Shown: positions 13,218-13,937 of the stretch, one piece after another | Position numbering within the stretch: position 1 is the first letter of the stretch | Layout: every line of letters begins with the position of its first letter | From: CAYUNT01 sp964446285 | GTDB taxonomy: Bacteria; Sumerlaeota; Sumerlaeia; SLMS01; CAYUNT01 | Length of the DNA stretch: 13,937 bases | Assembly (NCBI GenBank): GCA_964446285.1 | Contig: CAYUNT010000124.1 | Location: 1 to 13,937, forward strand | Reading direction: 5' to 3' | Position numbers and translations under genes: made by a program | Notes under the pieces: generated by a model | Told to the model about the DNA's origin: nothing | The model's input: only the letters and a program-made list of their open reading frames with translations | The model's database searches: none

Positions 13218-13936
13218 TGTTCTATCCTTTCGAGCGTGGTTTGTCCGATACCCCGCTGTTTGCCGAGGTCCTTTAGATAGGCCTCGATAAGTGCGTGGGT
13301 ATCTTTGATGCCGAGGGCATCAAGTATCCGATTAGCTGCCGGGGAAAGCCCAACGGCGGCCACGGGCACTTTAGGGTAACCGTGTATGTCTTCGATACAC
13401 TGGTATTTTTTATATGAGAAGTCTTCGAGAAGGGTGTGACAGTAATATAAAGACATTGCAAGACGACGAGCCAAGGCACCGAGGGCCTTGAACCAGCCGC
13501 CTTTACGATGTCTTGAGGCAATAACGCGCGCCCACTTGCCAAAAGGCTCTGAAGAACGATTTAGCAGGCCTTGAGCGGCCTGCAAAAGCGTATGGTGAAG
13601 CAAAGCATTGCCTTTTCTGCGCTTGTAGCTGGTGACCTTTCCTGCGGAAATGCGAAGAGAGGGATCACAGCCGCAAAAAGCAGAACATTGCTTTGCTGAC
13701 GGAAAGCGCGTTACGTCGCCAATAACGGCGATCCATATAAGGGCCGAAATTGGACCGATACCGGGAACGGATGTCAGTATGGAAAGAAGTTGTTTGCCGG
13801 AAACTCTTCCCGTTTTATGGGGAAAAGTAGAAGACTTGACGAATTCAATAGCACGTTTCTCAAGTATATCAGCACGGTTACGGTGTTGATCATAGGCGTC
13901 GAAATGCTCAAGAATAATTTTACATACAGGGGGGGG
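12980..13936 (-). CDS. IS110/Piv-family transposase/recombinase, C-terminal part with extension
   Basis: The visible 318 codons (the gene runs off the right edge) contain the C-terminal catalytic half (Transposase_20 type) of an IS110-family enzyme. After a helical stretch comes SVPGIGPISALIWIAVIGD (from about 56; PGIGP at 58-62), then RFPSAKQCSAFCGC, then ISAGKVTSYKRRKGNALLHH. The Ser of ISAGK (about 97, base 13648) sits where the catalytic serine of this family is expected. The remaining domain ends near 180. An added segment at about 196-245, LSPAANRILDALGIKD...RGIGQTTLERIEQWRL, looks like a helix-hairpin-helix of the RNA polymerase alpha-CTD kind. The last 77 codons overlap the 105-aa gene and read as filler. 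The N-terminal DEDD domain and any bridge RNA upstream are not visible. Confidence 0.8.
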   Translation of the reverse strand, partial: PPPVCKIILEHFDAYDQHRNRADILEKRAIEFVKSSTFPHKTGRVSGKQLLSILTSVPGIGPISALIWIAVIGDVTRFPSAKQCSAFCGCDPSLRISAGKVTSYKRRKGNALLHHTLLQAAQGLLNRSSEPFGKWARVIASRHRKGGWFKALGALARRLAMSLYYCHTLLEDFSYKKYQCIEDIHGYPKVPVAAVGLSPAANRILDALGIKDTHALIEAYLKDLGKQRGIGQTTLERIEQWRLKNRPVLPSQVQFKPSNQDATSSESLPDEPGAKSAKSAKSSCNTPSSAPTQSRQSNTGSHNRLMRAIRSAQRSPSK

Positions 13937-13937
13937 G
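13929..13937. other. Nine-G run at the window end, possible assembly edge artefact
   Basis: The window ends in nine consecutive G. In the transposase frame this gives consecutive prolines in front of a normal helical segment, which is odd for the family. Poly-G tails are a known artefact of two-colour short-read sequencing, and repeated IS copies often break contigs. The last few bases should not be trusted. Confidence 0.5.

Overview
The window is GC-rich bacterial DNA, probably from an uncultured environmental bacterium. The housekeeping genes are ordinary bacterial ones. The sugar mutarotase and sugar isomerase relatives, and an intergenic repeat of the 'accacagaggcacagag' type, recall Planctomycetes/Verrucomicrobia-like or Sumerlaeota/Hydrogenedentes-like lineages. 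That placement is inference from memory; there is no marker gene here to settle it. A run of nine G at the extreme right end looks like a contig edge.

Left and middle part (1-10420), chromosomal backbone: the start of an MFS transporter of the organophosphate antiporter type (minus strand, runs off the left edge); a 590-base gap; a galactose-mutarotase-like protein followed 31 bases later by gpsA (glycerol-3-phosphate dehydrogenase); an inverted intergenic repeat; rsmG (16S rRNA m7G methyltransferase); a small antitoxin/ParE-type toxin pair on the minus strand whose toxin is interrupted by an in-frame TGA; the conserved recombination/replication trio dnaX-ybaB-recR; a TIM-barrel sugar isomerase/inosose-dehydratase-like gene on the minus strand; and, divergent from it, nadD. 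Several of these proteins carry 20-40 residue low-complexity loops not expected for their families.

Right part (about 10470-13937), accessory DNA: 55 bases after nadD a further sugar-epimerase-like gene starts with a perfect ribosome-binding site, but only about 17 codons look native before the sequence changes and a stop follows. I read this as a mobile-element junction. An 11-base inverted repeat begins exactly at that point. Beyond it lies a co-directional minus-strand block. In transcription order it holds an IS110/Piv-type recombinase (C-terminal 318 codons visible) with an unusual C-terminal helix-hairpin-helix extension, a 105-aa protein, an 87-aa protein, a near-consensus sigma70 promoter, two tandem paralogous proteins of 249 and 248 aa, a 60-aa holin-like membrane protein, and a strong intrinsic terminator.

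The block resembles a small virus or satellite module rather than a plain insertion sequence. The most interesting reading is an integrative virus-like element that uses an IS110/Piv-family recombinase and has inserted into the sugar-epimerase gene. This is a hypothesis: no packaging ATPase, replication protein or proven capsid gene lies inside the window, and the other end of the element is not visible.
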